Source: Ruminococcus sp. (lineage in GTDB: Bacteria > Bacillota > Clostridia > Oscillospirales > Ruminococcaceae). Taken from it: DNA of 64,000 nt. The stretch is taken from assembly GCA_029055625.1 (NCBI GenBank), contig JAIDCY010000010.1, forward strand, positions 1 through 64,000, given 5' to 3'. Under the pieces are notes generated by a model. It was not told the DNA's origin. It worked only from the letters and a program-made list of their open reading frames with translations, and ran no database searches. The position numbers and the translations under genes are program-made. Shown here piece by piece: positions 9,088 to 17,899 of the stretch (position 1 is the first letter of the stretch; each line of letters starts with the position of its first letter).

Positions 9088-9126
9088 GAAAAAACGGCTA
9101 ACTTACAATAAGAAAGCCGTTTTTCC
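9088..9126. terminator. bidirectional terminator between the transporter operon and the hrcA promoter
   Basis: AAAACGGCT and AGCCGTTTT form a stem flanked by A-run and T-run, so it can stop transcription both ways. It would end the minus-strand transporter operon. The rest of the spacer (9127-9174) holds an SD-like AAAAGGAGG with no usable frame after it. Confidence 0.75.
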
Positions 9127-9174
9127 ATTAGAAAAGGAGGTTAAATATATAAAAAAGTTGATAGTGTAAGAAAT

Positions 9175-11613
9175 TTATGCCTGTTCACCGAGGAGAATAG
9201 AAACACGGTTCTGAATCATGTCGCAAGCCTGCTGTGAAGTAGCTTCACCCTTGAAATATTTCATTACTTCCGTAGTAATTATTTCATTTATATCGTCGCC
9301 TGCACCGTCGGTAAAAATTTTGTCTGCTTTTTTAATGTAGTCTACAATGAAGTCTTTTTCCTCTTTGGTGAGGGGTTCAATTTTAATTTCCTTGTTGTTT
9401 ATGTAGTAGGAGTTATCATATTCAACTTTGTTTCCGTCGTCGTCGAGATAGTAGGGTTTATGCATAGCGGCTTCAGCTTTTTTCTCGAAAGCGTCCACAA
9501 GGGTAGGAAGTCCCCACATATAAATATTGTTATCGCTTGCCTGATAGTCCATTGTGAAAAATTCCTTGATAAATTCCCAGCACGCATCTTTAGACGGCGA
9601 ACTGTCGAGAATAGCGAATGAGTTCTGCATATTTATACCTGCTCCCTTGCCGTCAGTAGACGGTATACCAACAAGTGTTATATCTTCACCGCCGAAGTAA
9701 GCATTTTTTTCCGTATTATATTCCGTAAGTTCGGAGAATGTTATGCTGTCAAGTAAAGCCTTGTCTTCCATTAATAAAGTGTCCTGTTCGTTCCAGTATT
9801 TCTGCATTTCCTCATCTGAAGCGGTTTCCCAGTCTATTTCATCTGCTTCGTCGGGGAACTCGTTGCAGAACTCCAGAATTTTCTTGAAATCGTCATTCTT
9901 GAAATCGCATTCAGCCTTATCAAAATCTACAAAATCGCTGATTGATGCAGCAAGTACACTGAATGCGGTATCTTTTGTGTTACCGTATCGCATAATTTTC
10001 ATATCCTTGTTATCGTGTATGGTATCTATTAAGTCGTCAATAGTCCAGTTTTCTTCACCGAAGAACTTTGATTTGCAAGCCATAGTTGAGACGGTAAAAG
10101 TCGGTGCGAGAGAGTAGAGTTTGCCTTTTATCGTACTTGCCTTTATTACGTTAGGCATAATATCATCTTCGGATAAGTCGTCATCTTTTTCAAGATATGT
10201 CGAGAGGTCAGCGTATGTACCTTGCGGTGCGAGTTCCGCAATAAGACTGTAATCATAAGTTACTATCATATCCGGAGAGTTACCGGAAACTATATCCATT
10301 TTCAACTGTTTCTGTGCGGAGTTCGTCATTTTCTGTTCTTCTTCGTTGTACTCGTTGTATTTGCTGTAGTCAGCGATTTTTATTCTGTAATCCTTACTGG
10401 ATTTGTTAAACTCCGTAATCTTTGAGGTGATAGCCTGGTCACTGTAAAGCATACCTACAGTGATAACGGTCTGATTGGCGAGTTCTTCAGCGTTACGCTT
10501 AGTGAGACGTACAAAACCGGCAGAATCATTATTATCGTAGTCCTCGACGTATGCTATGAAATCGCCGTCCTCAAGGGATATAATATTGCGTACACTGTAA
10601 GAATTTATATCGGAATCGAGCCAGTTGATAATTTCTTCAATTTTGTTATCATTGGTCATACCGAAGAGACCATTACCGGTAGTGAAGAACAGTTTGTAAT
10701 CGCCTGCTCCCTGGTAGATGTCATTAATATTTCTGTCGGTCTGCCCGTCATCGGAAGAGGTTTCGACGGTCTTGAAAGTTTTGGAATTCATATCAACTGT
10801 AAACACATTAGCCCCGTTATTACCGTAACCACAGGCGAAAATATTTCCGTCAGTATCGGTTGTGAAATCGTTGATGTAGTGTATGTCGTTACCGGTACTT
10901 ACTTTACCGTTAATACGTCCGTTTTCGTCGGCGATAAGGTACATATCTTCCTCACCGCTCATAGCCAGTATTATATTACCCTTGTTATCGGCTACAATGT
11001 TATTGATATGTATTCCCTCATATATGGAATCACTGCTGTAATCATTGATATTGGCAAGTTCATTCTGTGAGAGTACCTGACCATCCGGACTGAGTTTGTA
11101 TAGGATACATGAATATTCAGCGGCTTCATACATAGCGTCGAAATCAAAGTTTTCGTAATCAAAATTAGGGTCTTTGTAGTTAGGAAGTTTGAAATCGCCG
11201 TAATCTATGAGTGTCAGGACAGCGTATATATAACCGTCGGGAGATACAGTAGTTCTTAAATATGATTGTGAGTTAGCAGGCTTAGGGAAGTCAAGGGAAA
11301 TTTCATTGAAACCGCTGAAATCCATATCAGTTAGGTATAATTTATTTTCCTCGTTGCTGACACCCATGATAAGTACCTGTGAAGTATCTTTTATATAGTA
11401 TACGCTGTCAATGTAGTCTGCCGGAATATCAATATCAATATCGACAGAACTGTAAGAATTTTTAATTACGTTGTTAGCTGTCTGTGCTGTCTGGGAGTCT
11501 GATTTACTTGACTTACTTGATTTATCGTCTTTGTTACCGCACGAATAAGCGGAAAATACCATTGCAATGGTAAGTACGCCACTGACGGAACGTTTGATAA
11601 TAGAGTTTTTCAT
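9175..11613 (-). CDS. solute-binding lipoprotein with N-terminal propeller-like domain and C-terminal family 1 binding domain
   Basis: An 812-residue lipoprotein, about twice the size of a normal binding protein. A lipoprotein signal ends at Cys25 (AYSC, an imperfect lipobox) and is followed by a Ser/Lys/Asp linker. Residues about 50-380 are made of repeated short strands of the type 'DADGNIFACGYG' and 'DNKGNIILAMSG', suggesting a six- or seven-bladed beta-propeller. From about 383 ('VITVGMLYSDQAITSKITEF') to the end it is an extracellular solute-binding family 1 domain, with 'NSPDMIVTYDY' and a C-terminal helical part. The ligand is unknown, though sugar is likely from the permeases. It is the last gene of a five-gene minus-strand operon, with SD GAAAGG. 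Confidence 0.85.
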   Translation of the reverse strand: MKNSIIKRSVSGVLTIAMVFSAYSCGNKDDKSSKSSKSDSQTAQTANNVIKNSYSSVDIDIDIPADYIDSVYYIKDTSQVLIMGVSNEENKLYLTDMDFSGFNEISLDFPKPANSQSYLRTTVSPDGYIYAVLTLIDYGDFKLPNYKDPNFDYENFDFDAMYEAAEYSCILYKLSPDGQVLSQNELANINDYSSDSIYEGIHINNIVADNKGNIILAMSGEEDMYLIADENGRINGKVSTGNDIHYINDFTTDTDGNIFACGYGNNGANVFTVDMNSKTFKTVETSSDDGQTDRNINDIYQGAGDYKLFFTTGNGLFGMTNDNKIEEIINWLDSDINSYSVRNIISLEDGDFIAYVEDYDNNDSAGFVRLTKRNAEELANQTVITVGMLYSDQAITSKITEFNKSSKDYRIKIADYSKYNEYNEEEQKMTNSAQKQLKMDIVSGNSPDMIVTYDYSLIAELAPQGTYADLSTYLEKDDDLSEDDIMPNVIKASTIKGKLYSLAPTFTVSTMACKSKFFGEENWTIDDLIDTIHDNKDMKIMRYGNTKDTAFSVLAASISDFVDFDKAECDFKNDDFKKILEFCNEFPDEADEIDWETASDEEMQKYWNEQDTLLMEDKALLDSITFSELTEYNTEKNAYFGGEDITLVGIPSTDGKGAGINMQNSFAILDSSPSKDACWEFIKEFFTMDYQASDNNIYMWGLPTLVDAFEKKAEAAMHKPYYLDDDGNKVEYDNSYYINNKEIKIEPLTKEEKDFIVDYIKKADKIFTDGAGDDINEIITTEVMKYFKGEATSQQACDMIQNRVSILLGEQA

Positions 11614-11653
11614 TATGCATTTACCTTTCTGTTTTTTAAAAAAATTTTTTTAT

Positions 11654-12775
11654 TTATACTTTCTCTTGTTTCTTCAATATTTTTTCTCTGAAATTTTTTC
11701 TTATCCTGCTGTATGTCACGGATATATTACGCATCACTGCCGGTTTTTTTCTTTTTATCAACCTGACGGTGAGTATCACAAGCCACAGGACTGTAAGAGC
11801 AGGTACTGTTAATAATATTGTACGTGAAAAATAAATAAATGTCAACTTAAATTCGACAATTCTTGAAGCATTTTCCCAGTACGGATAATTTATGTTGTTT
11901 TTTATTACCGCATAATCAGATAATTTCCGGAAAGCCTTTGAACGTACCGAAGGTCTGAATCGGGAACTGTTTTTTACTATGGAATATTTATCCGCATATT
12001 TTTCCTCAAACTGTTTCTTTATTGTATTGTACGCAAAATTTTCAACGGGATTAGGGAAGACGGTTTCATAACAGGTTATTTTACTGAATTTGTTTGAAAT
12101 ATCGGTTGAATTTTCGTTACTGCCGGAGAGTTTAAGTATATCCGCCATACCGTCGTATGAGAGGTAAAGCCTCGGTGTTTTACCGATACAGTTTAATTCC
12201 GGTTCAGATTCCGGATTTTCAATAACTCCGGCTATATAGAATTTAATTCCGTCAATGTATAGGTTCATACCGGCAACGTCGTAAGAACCGTATAGTTCCC
12301 ATGCAAGATTAGCATCTATTACCGTACCGTCATGCATTAAATCGCCGTCACTGAAAAACGCACCGCTTACTAATTTAAAGTTACGGAACATAAAGAAATC
12401 ACCACCAACCGCCGTCAGTACCGCATCGGATTTCCCTGAAAGGTCACCACGTATGGTATACGTACCGGCAGGGGTACTGTATGCCTCGGCGTAAGGAAGA
12501 TTTTTACCGTCCGGTTCTATGGATACGTTCTGCAGTTCCTTTACAAGTTCCGCACGTACCGCATTAAGTGAATCCGTTGAAAATCCGGAATCTTCGGAAA
12601 GAAAAACGCTGTTCTGTGCGAAACTGTCGGGACTGCCATTTTTCCATATGTCAGCGGTGAAGTTATATCTCTGTGATACCGCCATAGAGTGACCGGTTAC
12701 CGAAAGTATAATTATTACTGTGATTACAATAAAATTCAGTACGGCAACGGTTATATATTTAAAATTGCGTTTCAT
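11654..12775 (-). CDS. MacB-like periplasmic-core-domain membrane protein without FtsX permease domain
   Basis: A 373-residue protein with a first membrane helix at about 8-30 and a second at about 325-345, then a basic cytoplasmic tail. The extracellular part between them resembles the MacB periplasmic core domain (a mixed alpha/beta unit with 'YAEAYSTPAGTYTIRG', 'FKLVSGAFFSDGD', 'GTVIDANLAWELYGS' and 'GMNLYIDGIKFYIAGVIENPE'). The last block is typical of the 'v.i.g..f.VvGv' strand in MacB/FtsX proteins. The three C-terminal FtsX helices that make a type VII permease are absent. The start is ATG 12775, set by GGCGG at proper distance, in preference to an upstream GTG. It lies 15 nt after the fusion protein gene. 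Confidence 0.65.
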   Translation of the reverse strand: MKRNFKYITVAVLNFIVITVIIILSVTGHSMAVSQRYNFTADIWKNGSPDSFAQNSVFLSEDSGFSTDSLNAVRAELVKELQNVSIEPDGKNLPYAEAYSTPAGTYTIRGDLSGKSDAVLTAVGGDFFMFRNFKLVSGAFFSDGDLMHDGTVIDANLAWELYGSYDVAGMNLYIDGIKFYIAGVIENPESEPELNCIGKTPRLYLSYDGMADILKLSGSNENSTDISNKFSKITCYETVFPNPVENFAYNTIKKQFEEKYADKYSIVKNSSRFRPSVRSKAFRKLSDYAVIKNNINYPYWENASRIVEFKLTFIYFSRTILLTVPALTVLWLVILTVRLIKRKKPAVMRNISVTYSRIRKNFREKILKKQEKV

Positions 12776-12789
12776 CCGAAACACCGCCT

Positions 12790-14712
12790 TTAATTGTCTT
12801 TCATTCTTACCTGGTCTTTAGGACTTACAGGTTTGCTTGCGGTAGTGATTATGTAGTCGCCGGAGTTAATCCCACCCTGTACCGCACTTGAAACTTCGTC
12901 GGAAGCTATTACTTCAACGTCTACCCTGTCGGCGAAGTATCTGTTACCGAGCGGTGAACTCTTTGAATTTACAACCAGTACGAACGAACCTTTACTATCC
13001 TTATATACCGCACTTTTCGGAACTATTGTATCATAATTTCCACTACCACACGGTATTGATAAATCTATCATTGTACCGGTGTTTACATCACCGGTTACGG
13101 AAAATGTAAGAATCCTGTCTTTAGAACCGGCTTTCGTATCGTTTTTTATGTCGGTAAGTATCGCTGTTATATCGCCGTTCCAGTTGTTTACTACGTCCGC
13201 CTCGATACCTTTTTTTATTTTTCTGGCTTTTTCCGCATCTACAGTCAATTCTACTGTATAACCTTCATCGGCAATGTCTATTACCGCAAGTGCTGTATCC
13301 GGCACGGTTTCCTCACCGACTTTTATATTTATAGAACTTACGATACCGTTATATTTTGATTTTATTTCCGTGATAGAATTTTCCGCCTTGATTTTTTCTA
13401 TTTTTTCTTTCATTTTGTCTACTTCTTTTTTCTTTGCATCTATTTCAAGCATATTAGTCTTATTTTCTAAATCGTCTTTGGATTTCGATTTATTAAGTTC
13501 AGCGATAAGATTTTCAAGTGTCTGTTGTTTCTGACGTATTTCCTCGTCGTAAGCGTCTATTGACATAGCAGAATCTCCGCCGGTCTGTTGTGAGGATTCG
13601 TAATTAGAAATCTGCAGATTAAGACTGTCAATTTCCGCCTCAACGGTGTAAAGCTGATTCATTAAATTGTTTCTGATACTGTATTTTGTATTGTTATAGT
13701 TGTTTAGTGCGTTATCACGTACAGATGCTTTATACTCCATATCAGCCTTAAGGACTTCCAGATCTTCGTTGTAGGAGTTGTCATACTGCACCGGTTCGGA
13801 AAAATTATCGTTGTTATTATTTTCTTCATTTTCCTGATTTTCTGCAACTCTTGCATTATCCGCCATATCATTATTTTCGTTATTTTCGGAATCATCATTG
13901 TTTTCGTAATTTTCGCTGTTATCGAAGTTTTCATTATTTTCATAATCATTATTTTCAAAGAATTCTTCCGACTGGTTACCCGATGGCATACCGGAAAGCA
14001 TAGAGGAATAGAGTTGATATGCGGAATTGTATTCTGATTCCGCTTTGGTGTATGTACTGTAAAGATACGACAGATTACTTGAATATTCCACCGCCGCACC
14101 GGAATAAGAATCTGAATCGATAGCTATAATAGTGGACTGTAATTTATCAAGGGTCTTTGATTTTTTAGCGAGTTCATTTTTATTGTTGTTGTAGGCGTAA
14201 AGTTCCTGCTGAGCTGTACCGGAATTGTTTACCGCTTTATTACGTTTTGCGATAGCATTATTAAGGTCATCACGGGCGTTATTGATAGCCTGATTTTCTG
14301 CGGAATAGTCCTGAGGTGCGACGAGTAAAGCCTTCTGATATTCCAGTTCAAGCGTATTCAGTGCGGTTTCCGCCTCTTCAAGTTCCTTGCTTTCTTCCGT
14401 ACCTATCGTGAAAAGAACATCATCTTTTTTCACTTCCTGACCGGTTTTAATCATAATTGTATCAATTACTTTGTTGCCGTCAGTTTTTACCTCGTAAGAC
14501 TGATTGGATTCCACAAGACCGCTACCCCGTATACGTTCGGTAAGTTTTCCGGAAGTTGCGGTTTCTGTAGTTATTTCCGCCAAAGATTTATTCATTATCG
14601 TGTTAGAACAGAAAGTAAGTATAAGCATTATTATCAGAAAAATAATAAGTATATTTTTAATAATATCCCGTTTTCTGTTCGGGGTATAAGTTTCTGTATT
14701 ATTTTCACTCAT
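12790..14712 (-). CDS. HlyD/RND-type membrane fusion protein (periplasmic adaptor-like)
   Basis: A 640-residue adaptor-like protein. One N-terminal membrane helix (about 18-38) is followed by the first half of a barrel-sandwich/lipoyl domain ('GSGLVESNQSYEVKTDG...GQEVKKDDVLFTIG', 62-104). A very long alpha-helical hairpin rich in A, L, K and E follows (105-240 and about 316-440). It is interrupted at about 245-315 by a low-complexity stretch almost entirely N, E, D and S. The second lipoyl half ('KYNGIVSSINIKVGEETV') and beta-barrel/membrane-proximal domains complete it. Such adaptors normally serve MacB-type or HlyB-type exporters. Here the neighbours are sugar-importer permeases and a MacB-like domain. 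The SD AAAGGAG precedes the ATG. Confidence 0.82.
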   Translation of the reverse strand: MSENNTETYTPNRKRDIIKNILIIFLIIMLILTFCSNTIMNKSLAEITTETATSGKLTERIRGSGLVESNQSYEVKTDGNKVIDTIMIKTGQEVKKDDVLFTIGTEESKELEEAETALNTLELEYQKALLVAPQDYSAENQAINNARDDLNNAIAKRNKAVNNSGTAQQELYAYNNNKNELAKKSKTLDKLQSTIIAIDSDSYSGAAVEYSSNLSYLYSTYTKAESEYNSAYQLYSSMLSGMPSGNQSEEFFENNDYENNENFDNSENYENNDDSENNENNDMADNARVAENQENEENNNNDNFSEPVQYDNSYNEDLEVLKADMEYKASVRDNALNNYNNTKYSIRNNLMNQLYTVEAEIDSLNLQISNYESSQQTGGDSAMSIDAYDEEIRQKQQTLENLIAELNKSKSKDDLENKTNMLEIDAKKKEVDKMKEKIEKIKAENSITEIKSKYNGIVSSINIKVGEETVPDTALAVIDIADEGYTVELTVDAEKARKIKKGIEADVVNNWNGDITAILTDIKNDTKAGSKDRILTFSVTGDVNTGTMIDLSIPCGSGNYDTIVPKSAVYKDSKGSFVLVVNSKSSPLGNRYFADRVDVEVIASDEVSSAVQGGINSGDYIITTASKPVSPKDQVRMKDN

Positions 14713-14731
14713 TTTGTAATCTCCTTTTATA

Positions 14732-15634
14732 TTAACCTTTTATTCCTCCGGCGGTGATGCCCTCTACAAGATAGTCTTCACCATAAAGGAACATAAGTAT
14801 AGTTGGAATCATGTAAACTGTACCTACCGCAAATGCAAGCCCGATGTCACCGGAATTTATCTGTGAAAGAAATACGGACAGCGGATGTAAAGCGGATACG
14901 GCGTCAGGGTCAGTAATAAGAATCATAGGCTGTTCAACCATGTTCCAGTAATCTATAAATACGAGCATACCTATTGAAATCAATGCACTCTTGCACATAG
15001 GAACGTAAATCTGTGTCATAATCTGCCACTCGTTCGCACCGTCCAGCTTCGCCGCCTCAACGTACGATACAGGTATTCTCCGCATTACTTTCGTGAGCAG
15101 GAAAACACTGAACGGTGAGAATATACCGGGAAGTATTATCGCCCACCTTGTATCGAGTATATCGAAACTTTTCGCCACAAGATAATTAGGAACAAGTGTT
15201 ACCTGATATGGCATAAGCATAAGAATTATGTACGCAAAGAATATAAGATTTTTTACCTTGTTATTGTATCGTGAGAATCCATAGGAAGTCAGGATAGCAA
15301 CGGCAATCTGGAAAAGAGTAATCGGGACGGTAAGAATAACAGAGTTCCAGAACTTGAAAAGATATTCCGGATTCTTGAAAAGTACGCTTTTGTACTGTGA
15401 AAACGTCGCCTTATCGGGAATAAATTTCAGATTTACATTTTCAGAAATGAATACTTTTTTTCCCTCACCGGACATATTACCCATCATCGCTCCGTAATTG
15501 GCGGATATTTCATTTGCCGTCATGAAGGAGTTTGCGATAGTAAGGACGGTCGGCAGTATGAACAACACCGCAACAAGTCCGACGAATACAGAAATCATGA
15601 TATTGAAAATACGTTTTTTTCTGCTTGAAATCAT
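14732..15634 (-). CDS. carbohydrate ABC transporter permease, MalG-like
   Basis: A 300-residue inner-membrane permease of the CUT1 family with six predicted membrane segments. It has the cytoplasmic EAA loop 'YVEAAKLDGANEWQIMTQIYVPM' at about residues 190-212, the docking site for an ATPase. The first extracellular loop is unusually long (about 35-80) and contains 'FIPDKATFSQYKSVLF', which is common in MalG homologues. Its start overlaps the stop of the upstream permease by one base (TAATG), so the two are translationally coupled. No ATP-binding subunit is encoded nearby, so a shared MsmX/UgpC-type ATPase is expected elsewhere. Confidence 0.92.
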   Translation of the reverse strand: MISSRKKRIFNIMISVFVGLVAVLFILPTVLTIANSFMTANEISANYGAMMGNMSGEGKKVFISENVNLKFIPDKATFSQYKSVLFKNPEYLFKFWNSVILTVPITLFQIAVAILTSYGFSRYNNKVKNLIFFAYIILMLMPYQVTLVPNYLVAKSFDILDTRWAIILPGIFSPFSVFLLTKVMRRIPVSYVEAAKLDGANEWQIMTQIYVPMCKSALISIGMLVFIDYWNMVEQPMILITDPDAVSALHPLSVFLSQINSGDIGLAFAVGTVYMIPTILMFLYGEDYLVEGITAGGIKG

Positions 15635-16527
15635 TAATTTTCAACGTCCTTTCCGAAAAAGTGTTCAGTAATAAGCAGTATCGCAATTATGACCATCATT
15701 ACAAGTGAAAAGAGTACCGCAGAAGTAGAAAGTTTCTGATAGTTGAATTTTTCAAACGTATTGTTCATGAAGTGCTGTAACATATACAGGCGGTCGATAG
15801 GGTAGTTACCGACTAACAGATAGATTTCACGGAAAATTTTAAACGAACTTATCAGCGAAAGAATGAGTACGAACAGAATAGTTGGTGAGAGATAACGTAA
15901 TTTTATGTGGAAAAACTGGTATACTTTACCTGCCCCCTCAAGTTCCGCAACTTCGAGAATGTCTTTTGGTATGCCACCTATTGCCGACATGAAAAGAATC
16001 ATATTATAACCTATGTTCTTCCAAAGAAACATCAGTATTATTACGTAAAATCCATACTTTGAACTTAACCAGTCGACAGATTCACCGCCGAATTTTCCGA
16101 TAATCTGATTGACAGTACCGTGATTATGAAACATTACCTGCCATACGAGTACTACGGAAGCTGTCGGGGTCATAAGCGGACTGAGAAAGAACGTACGGAA
16201 AATGCTTTTGCATGGTATGTTTCTTTCAAGGAGAATCGCAAGCCACAGAGGGATAATTACCGCCAGCGGTATGGCGATTGCCGAAAACAATGCGGTATTT
16301 TTCGAGGCTATCCGGAAAGATGAATTTTGAAGTATATTCTTATAATTTTCCAGTCCGACAAAATCGCTCTGAGAGGGTATGGAATTATTCACGAAAGAGT
16401 AATATATTACAATTCCAAACGGTATAAGAAAAAATATAAGTACGCCTGCCAAACTCGGCACTACACAGATATTACTGAAAATTTTTTCACCTCGTCTTCC
16501 ACACTGATTTTTTGATTTTTTTTTCAT
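15634..16527 (-). CDS. carbohydrate ABC transporter permease, MalF/UgpA-like
   Basis: A 297-residue CUT1 permease and first gene of the operon. It has a short basic N-terminus, six membrane spans, and the EAA loop 'ILEVAELEGAGKVYQFFHIKL' at about residues 188-208. It pairs with the MalG-like protein encoded directly after it. The start ATG 16527 follows AAAGG; the 5' leader from the promoter at 16727-16755 is about 190 nt, AT-rich and without an obvious riboswitch. Confidence 0.92.
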   Translation of the reverse strand: MKKKSKNQCGRRGEKIFSNICVVPSLAGVLIFFLIPFGIVIYYSFVNNSIPSQSDFVGLENYKNILQNSSFRIASKNTALFSAIAIPLAVIIPLWLAILLERNIPCKSIFRTFFLSPLMTPTASVVLVWQVMFHNHGTVNQIIGKFGGESVDWLSSKYGFYVIILMFLWKNIGYNMILFMSAIGGIPKDILEVAELEGAGKVYQFFHIKLRYLSPTILFVLILSLISSFKIFREIYLLVGNYPIDRLYMLQHFMNNTFEKFNYQKLSTSAVLFSLVMMVIIAILLITEHFFGKDVEN

Positions 16528-16726
16528 TTTCTATCACAACCTTTTTTCAATAATATATAACATTTCTATGCTGTAAGAAGTGACGTACAGCGGAAATATT
16601 TTTTTATTTTTACAAATTTATTCCCTCCTCTGAAAAGTCTTTCATAAATAAGTGATTTTAAAGCCGGAAAAAGTTTAAGGAAAAATATATTTTTTTATTT
16701 TAACTTAATATCTTTTTCACATATAC

Positions 16727-16755
16727 ATTATAATACACTTTTCTTTATAATGCAA
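16727..16755 (-). promoter_or_regulatory. sigma-A promoter for the transporter operon
   Basis: On the minus strand, TTGCAT (16755-16750) and TATAAT (16732-16727) are separated by 17 bp. The intergenic region 16528-16987 is otherwise AT-rich and shows no gene. A weaker candidate for the divergent XRE gene (TTTAAA, 17 bp, TATACT) lies at about 16930-16965. Confidence 0.7.
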
Positions 16756-16987
16756 GTGGAAAACCTTATTAATTTCTTAAAATATATTGTACAATGCTTT
16801 TGTGACGTCTCAATGACTTTAATATTACAAAAATGTTACAATTATTACTACATAATAAGGACATAAAAAAACACTATCCGACATTTTTTAATATCTATAG
16901 TATATACCACAACAAAATAAAAGTCAATAGTCTGTTTAAAATAAAATAGAATGACTATATACTTTAATAAAAAAAGGAGGTTTTATT

Positions 16988-17320
16988 ATGAGTAAAATAA
17001 CTATCGAGACCGGCAGACGTATAAGGAGTTACCGGATAAATCAGCATATGAGCCAGGAGGCACTGGCGGAGAAGTGCGGACTTCACCCGACGTATATCGG
17101 ACAGCTTGAGAGAGGTGAAAAAAATGCGACACTGGAAAGTATCGGGAAGATAGCCGACGGACTTTCCGTATCTTTGAGCAGGTTATTGGAGAATATCGGC
17201 ACGGATTCCGACGGTGAGAACATCCCACTTGAAGCGTACCGGATTTTACAGGAGCGTTCGGAGACTGACCAGAAAAAACTTTTTCAGATTCTTAAACTGT
17301 CCGCCGAGTTGCTGGAATAG
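16988..17320 (+). CDS. XRE/Cro family helix-turn-helix regulator
   Basis: A 110-residue protein. Residues 8-66 form an HTH_XRE domain ('GRRIRSYRINQHMSQEALAEKCGLHPTYIGQLERGEKNATLESIGKIADGL'-type) with the typical S-Q-E-x-L-A and Y-I-x-x-L-E-R-G patterns. The short C-terminal helix region may mediate dimerisation. SD AAAGGAGG. It is divergent from the transporter operon across a 460-bp AT-rich spacer, which makes local control of that operon plausible but unproven. Confidence 0.88.
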   Translation: MSKITIETGRRIRSYRINQHMSQEALAEKCGLHPTYIGQLERGEKNATLESIGKIADGLSVSLSRLLENIGTDSDGENIPLEAYRILQERSETDQKKLFQILKLSAELLE

Positions 17321-17392
17321 TCGGATATTAATAAATTATGTTATTGATTTACAGGAAATTTTGTATAAAGTGACGTTTTTTATAATTTCCTA

Positions 17393-17421
17393 TTGACTTT
17401 TTCCGCATTGTGTGATAGAAT
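17393..17421 (+). promoter_or_regulatory. promoter of the tRNA-Gly-Arg-His cluster
   Basis: TTGACT (17393-17398), 17 bp, TAGAAT (17416-17421), about 30 nt before the first tRNA. No other promoter was seen between the three tRNA genes. Confidence 0.75.
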
Positions 17422-17450
17422 AGTTTTTGTTGAAACACAGATAACCAAAT

Positions 17451-17524
<74 letters not shown>

Positions 17525-17531
17525 TTTTTAT

Positions 17532-17605
17532 GCGCCTTTAACTCAGCTGGATAGAGTAACTGCCTTCTAAGCAGTAAGCCGCTGGTTCGAATCCAGCAAG
17601 GCGCG
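17532..17605 (+). tRNA. tRNA-Arg (anticodon TCT)
   Basis: The acceptor is GCGCCTT/AAGGCGC with discriminator G. The anticodon loop CTTCTAA gives TCT (reads AGA). CCA is not encoded. Seven nt after tRNA-Gly. Confidence 0.96.
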
Positions 17606-17624
17606 TTATTGTTTAAGAAAATAT

Positions 17625-17699
17625 GGTGGGTGTAGCTTAGCTGGTTAAAGCGTCGGATTGTGGTCCCGAAGACCGTGGGTTCGAATCCCATCTCCCACC
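17625..17699 (+). tRNA. tRNA-His (anticodon GTG)
   Basis: The anticodon loop TTGTGGT gives GTG. The extra G at -1 (17625) pairs with C73 (17699), as is characteristic of tRNA-His. The acceptor GTGGGTG/CTCCCAC has one T:T mismatch at position 6:67; all other stems are regular. CCA is not encoded. Confidence 0.94.
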
Positions 17700-17713
17700 C
17701 TGATATGATAATC

Positions 17714-17743
17714 TCCCTGATTTTTAAAGTCAGGGATTTTTTT
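17714..17743 (+). terminator. terminator of the tRNA cluster
   Basis: TCCCTGA (17714-17720) pairs with TCAGGGA (17730-17736), followed by seven T. Confidence 0.9.
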
Positions 17744-17781
17744 GTTTTTCTGAATACCGTAAAATTTCTGTCAATAAGAAC

Positions 17782-17810
17782 TTGAAAAATCTTCCGGATT
17801 GTGCTATAAT
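17782..17810 (+). promoter_or_regulatory. sigma-A promoter of panBCD
   Basis: TTGAAA (17782-17787), 17 bp, TATAAT (17805-17810), 90 nt before the panB start. No riboswitch fold was recognised in the leader. Confidence 0.8.
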
Positions 17811-17899
17811 GAAATAAAATCGGATTGAAAAGAATTGAACCTTGGAAACAGGGAATATTTTTATCGAAAAGATTTATCAGGATAAGGAGAAAGAAAGTT

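Noticed and set aside
9127-9174. Small gene after an AAAAGGAGG sequence
   Set aside because: No ATG/GTG/TTG follows at proper distance with more than a few codons before a stop.
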